From the NCBI RefSeq assembly GCF_900176385.1, contig NZ_FWXN01000009.1:124001-188000 (forward strand): DNA of 64,000 bases, read 5' to 3'. The translations under genes and the position numbers were made by a program. A model generated the notes under the pieces. The model made no database searches and was not told the DNA's origin. It saw only the letters and a program-made list of their open reading frames with translations. This document shows, piece by piece, positions 62,884 through 64,000 of the stretch (position 1 is its first letter; each line of letters starts with the position of its first letter). The stretch comes from Janibacter indicus. GTDB lineage: Bacteria; Actinomycetota; Actinomycetes; Actinomycetales; Dermatophilaceae.

Positions 62884-64000
62884 GTGAGGAGTCCTTCGAC
62901 GAGGGCCCACAGGTCGTCCCAACGGGCCCCGAGCAGTTGCAGTGCAGCCTGGCCGGTGGGTGTCGCCCAGAGGGCGACGAAGAGCGAGAAGAGGCAGACC
63001 AGGGCCAGCCCGAGCAGCCACCACGAGGAGATGCGCGTGCGGTAGAGCCGGCTGACCCCCTTCGCGTCGATGAGCTTGCTGCCCACCCGCAGCCGGGTGA
63101 GGAAGGTGCTCGACATGCCCGCCCGGCCCTTGTCGAGGAACTCGACGAGCGTCGCGTGCGTCCCGACCGCGACGATGAGCTGGGCTCCCTTGTCGTCCGC
63201 GAGGAGCATGGCGATGTCCTCGCTCGTGCCCGTCGCCGGGAAGACCACGGGCGTCACGCCCAGCGCCTCGACCCGGGCCACGCCTGGTGCCTCACCGGTG
63301 CGGTAGGCGTGCACGACGACCTCCGCCCCGCAGCCGAGCACCGTGTCCGAGACGGAGTCCATGTCACCGACGATGAGGTCGGGCCGGTGGCCCGCCTCGA
63401 CGAGCGCGTCGGCGCCCCCGTCGACCCCGATGAGGACCGGCTTGTACTCGCGGATGTAGTGACGAAGGGCGGCGAGGTCCTCCTTGTAGTGGTACCCACG
63501 CACGACGATGAGCGCGTGGCGGCCCCGCAGGTCCGTCGCGATCTCGGGGACGCCGACCCCGTCGAAGAGCAGGTCGCGCTCGCGGTTGAGGTACTCCATG
63601 GTGTTGGCGGCGAAGGCCTCGAGCTGGGTGCCGAGCCCGGCGCGCGCGGAGTCCATGGCGGCCGCGATCTGGTCGCTGTCCCACCGGCTGCCGGTGATGC
63701 TCTCGCGAGCCAGGTGGATGATGTTCCCGTCGACGCTGGCCGTCGCGCCGTCCTTGAGGCGGTCGAGCAGCTCCTCGTCGTCGACGTCGAGGAGCGGGAT
63801 GCCCGCGTCGACGATGATCTGCGGGCCGACGTTGGGGTAGCGACCGCTGATCGAGCGCCCGGCGTTGACCACGGCGATCGGCTGGCACGCGACGAGGGCC
63901 TCGCCGCTCACCCGGTCGATGTCGGAGTGGTCGATGACGGCGATCTCACCGGGACGCAGTCGCTTGGTCAGGCTCTTGGTCCGCCGGTCGATCCGCAGAC
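62880..64000 (-). CDS. steA: SteA (cytokinetic protein), N terminus beyond window
   Basis: Homologue of Rv1697/SteA. The visible 373 codons run from the right edge (IDRRTKSLTKRLRPGEIAVI, DHSDIDRVSGEALVACQPIA) to the stop at 62880. The thiamin pyrophosphokinase-like core has VNAGRSISGRYPNVGPQIIV, VGDMDSVSDTVLGCGAEVVV and PATGTSEDIAMLLADDKGAQ. A transmembrane helix near the C terminus (WLLGLALVCLFSLFVALW) anchors it. Only the first residues are missing. Upstream genes are expected to be recN and nadK by analogy with Mycobacterium, but these are outside the window. Confidence 0.9.
   Translation of the reverse strand, partial: LRIDRRTKSLTKRLRPGEIAVIDHSDIDRVSGEALVACQPIAVVNAGRSISGRYPNVGPQIIVDAGIPLLDVDDEELLDRLKDGATASVDGNIIHLARESITGSRWDSDQIAAAMDSARAGLGTQLEAFAANTMEYLNRERDLLFDGVGVPEIATDLRGRHALIVVRGYHYKEDLAALRHYIREYKPVLIGVDGGADALVEAGHRPDLIVGDMDSVSDTVLGCGAEVVVHAYRTGEAPGVARVEALGVTPVVFPATGTSEDIAMLLADDKGAQLIVAVGTHATLVEFLDKGRAGMSSTFLTRLRVGSKLIDAKGVSRLYRTRISSWWLLGLALVCLFSLFVALWATPTGQAALQLLGARWDDLWALVEGLLT

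Overview
The window is 64 kb of very GC-rich, densely packed chromosomal DNA from an actinobacterium. Several features point to Micrococcales, probably the Intrasporangiaceae/Janibacter neighbourhood (inference): actinobacterial IHF (mihF) next to gmk-rpoZ, a PriA with degenerate helicase motifs, the SteA/SteB-pyrG-NUDIX neighbourhood, GTG/TTG starts with 4-bp stop/start overlaps, and a class 1B PyrD with PyrK. I see no rRNA, tRNA, insertion sequence, prophage or CRISPR array. No gene-free stretch exceeds 300 bp; the three longest (5120-5336, 24918-25142, 45311-45484) are all structured regulatory regions.

Layout. 1-4.4 kb: trpE start (cut by the edge), hisI, hisF, hisG and hisE, with a TIGR03085 protein, a small P-loop kinase and a PH-domain membrane protein between them. 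4.4-5.3 kb: a PnuC-family transporter under an FMN riboswitch, hence probably the riboflavin importer RibM/PnuX. 5.3-24.9 kb: a long minus-strand run pyrR-pyrB-pyrC-carA-carB-pyrK-pyrD-pyrF-mihF-gmk-rpoZ-coaBC-metK-priA-fmt-rsmB-VOC-rpe, joining de novo pyrimidine synthesis to GMP kinase, RNA polymerase omega, CoA, SAM, replication restart and translation genes. A PyrR-binding RNA hairpin covers the pyrR Shine-Dalgarno. 25.1-27.8 kb: a divergent methionine ABC importer (metN-metI-metQ) in which metN carries a one-base frameshift, preceded by two similar dyads 41 bp apart.

27.8-37.2 kb: NUDIX, AI-2E-type membrane protein, nusB, efp, a secretory-lipase-like hydrolase, an FMN glutamate-synthase-domain protein, an ABC exporter and a divergent two-component system. 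37.3-45.5 kb: aroB-aroK-aroC-aroE-mltG-ruvX-alaS, with an unusual hairpin-rich leader and a 23-codon ORF before alaS. 45.5-54.1 kb: an orphan hypothetical gene, a DUF222-HNH nuclease, a luciferase-like oxidoreductase, rarA, a GNAT-FUSC-NUDIX operon and a HAD hydrolase. 54.1-64 kb: aspS, ADP-ribose pyrophosphatase, pyrG, then a cell-envelope cluster (GT4 glycosyltransferase, MurJ, MraY/WecA-like protein, SteB/MctB, SteA) running off the right edge.

The strongest unexplained signals are: a hugely over-represented 9-mer CGAAGGGGG in both orientations, inside and between genes and sometimes as perfect inverted pairs; the alaS leader; the twin dyads before metN; and a 28-bp exact duplication at a tail-to-tail gene junction. 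All product calls rest on reading translations by eye; no database search was run.
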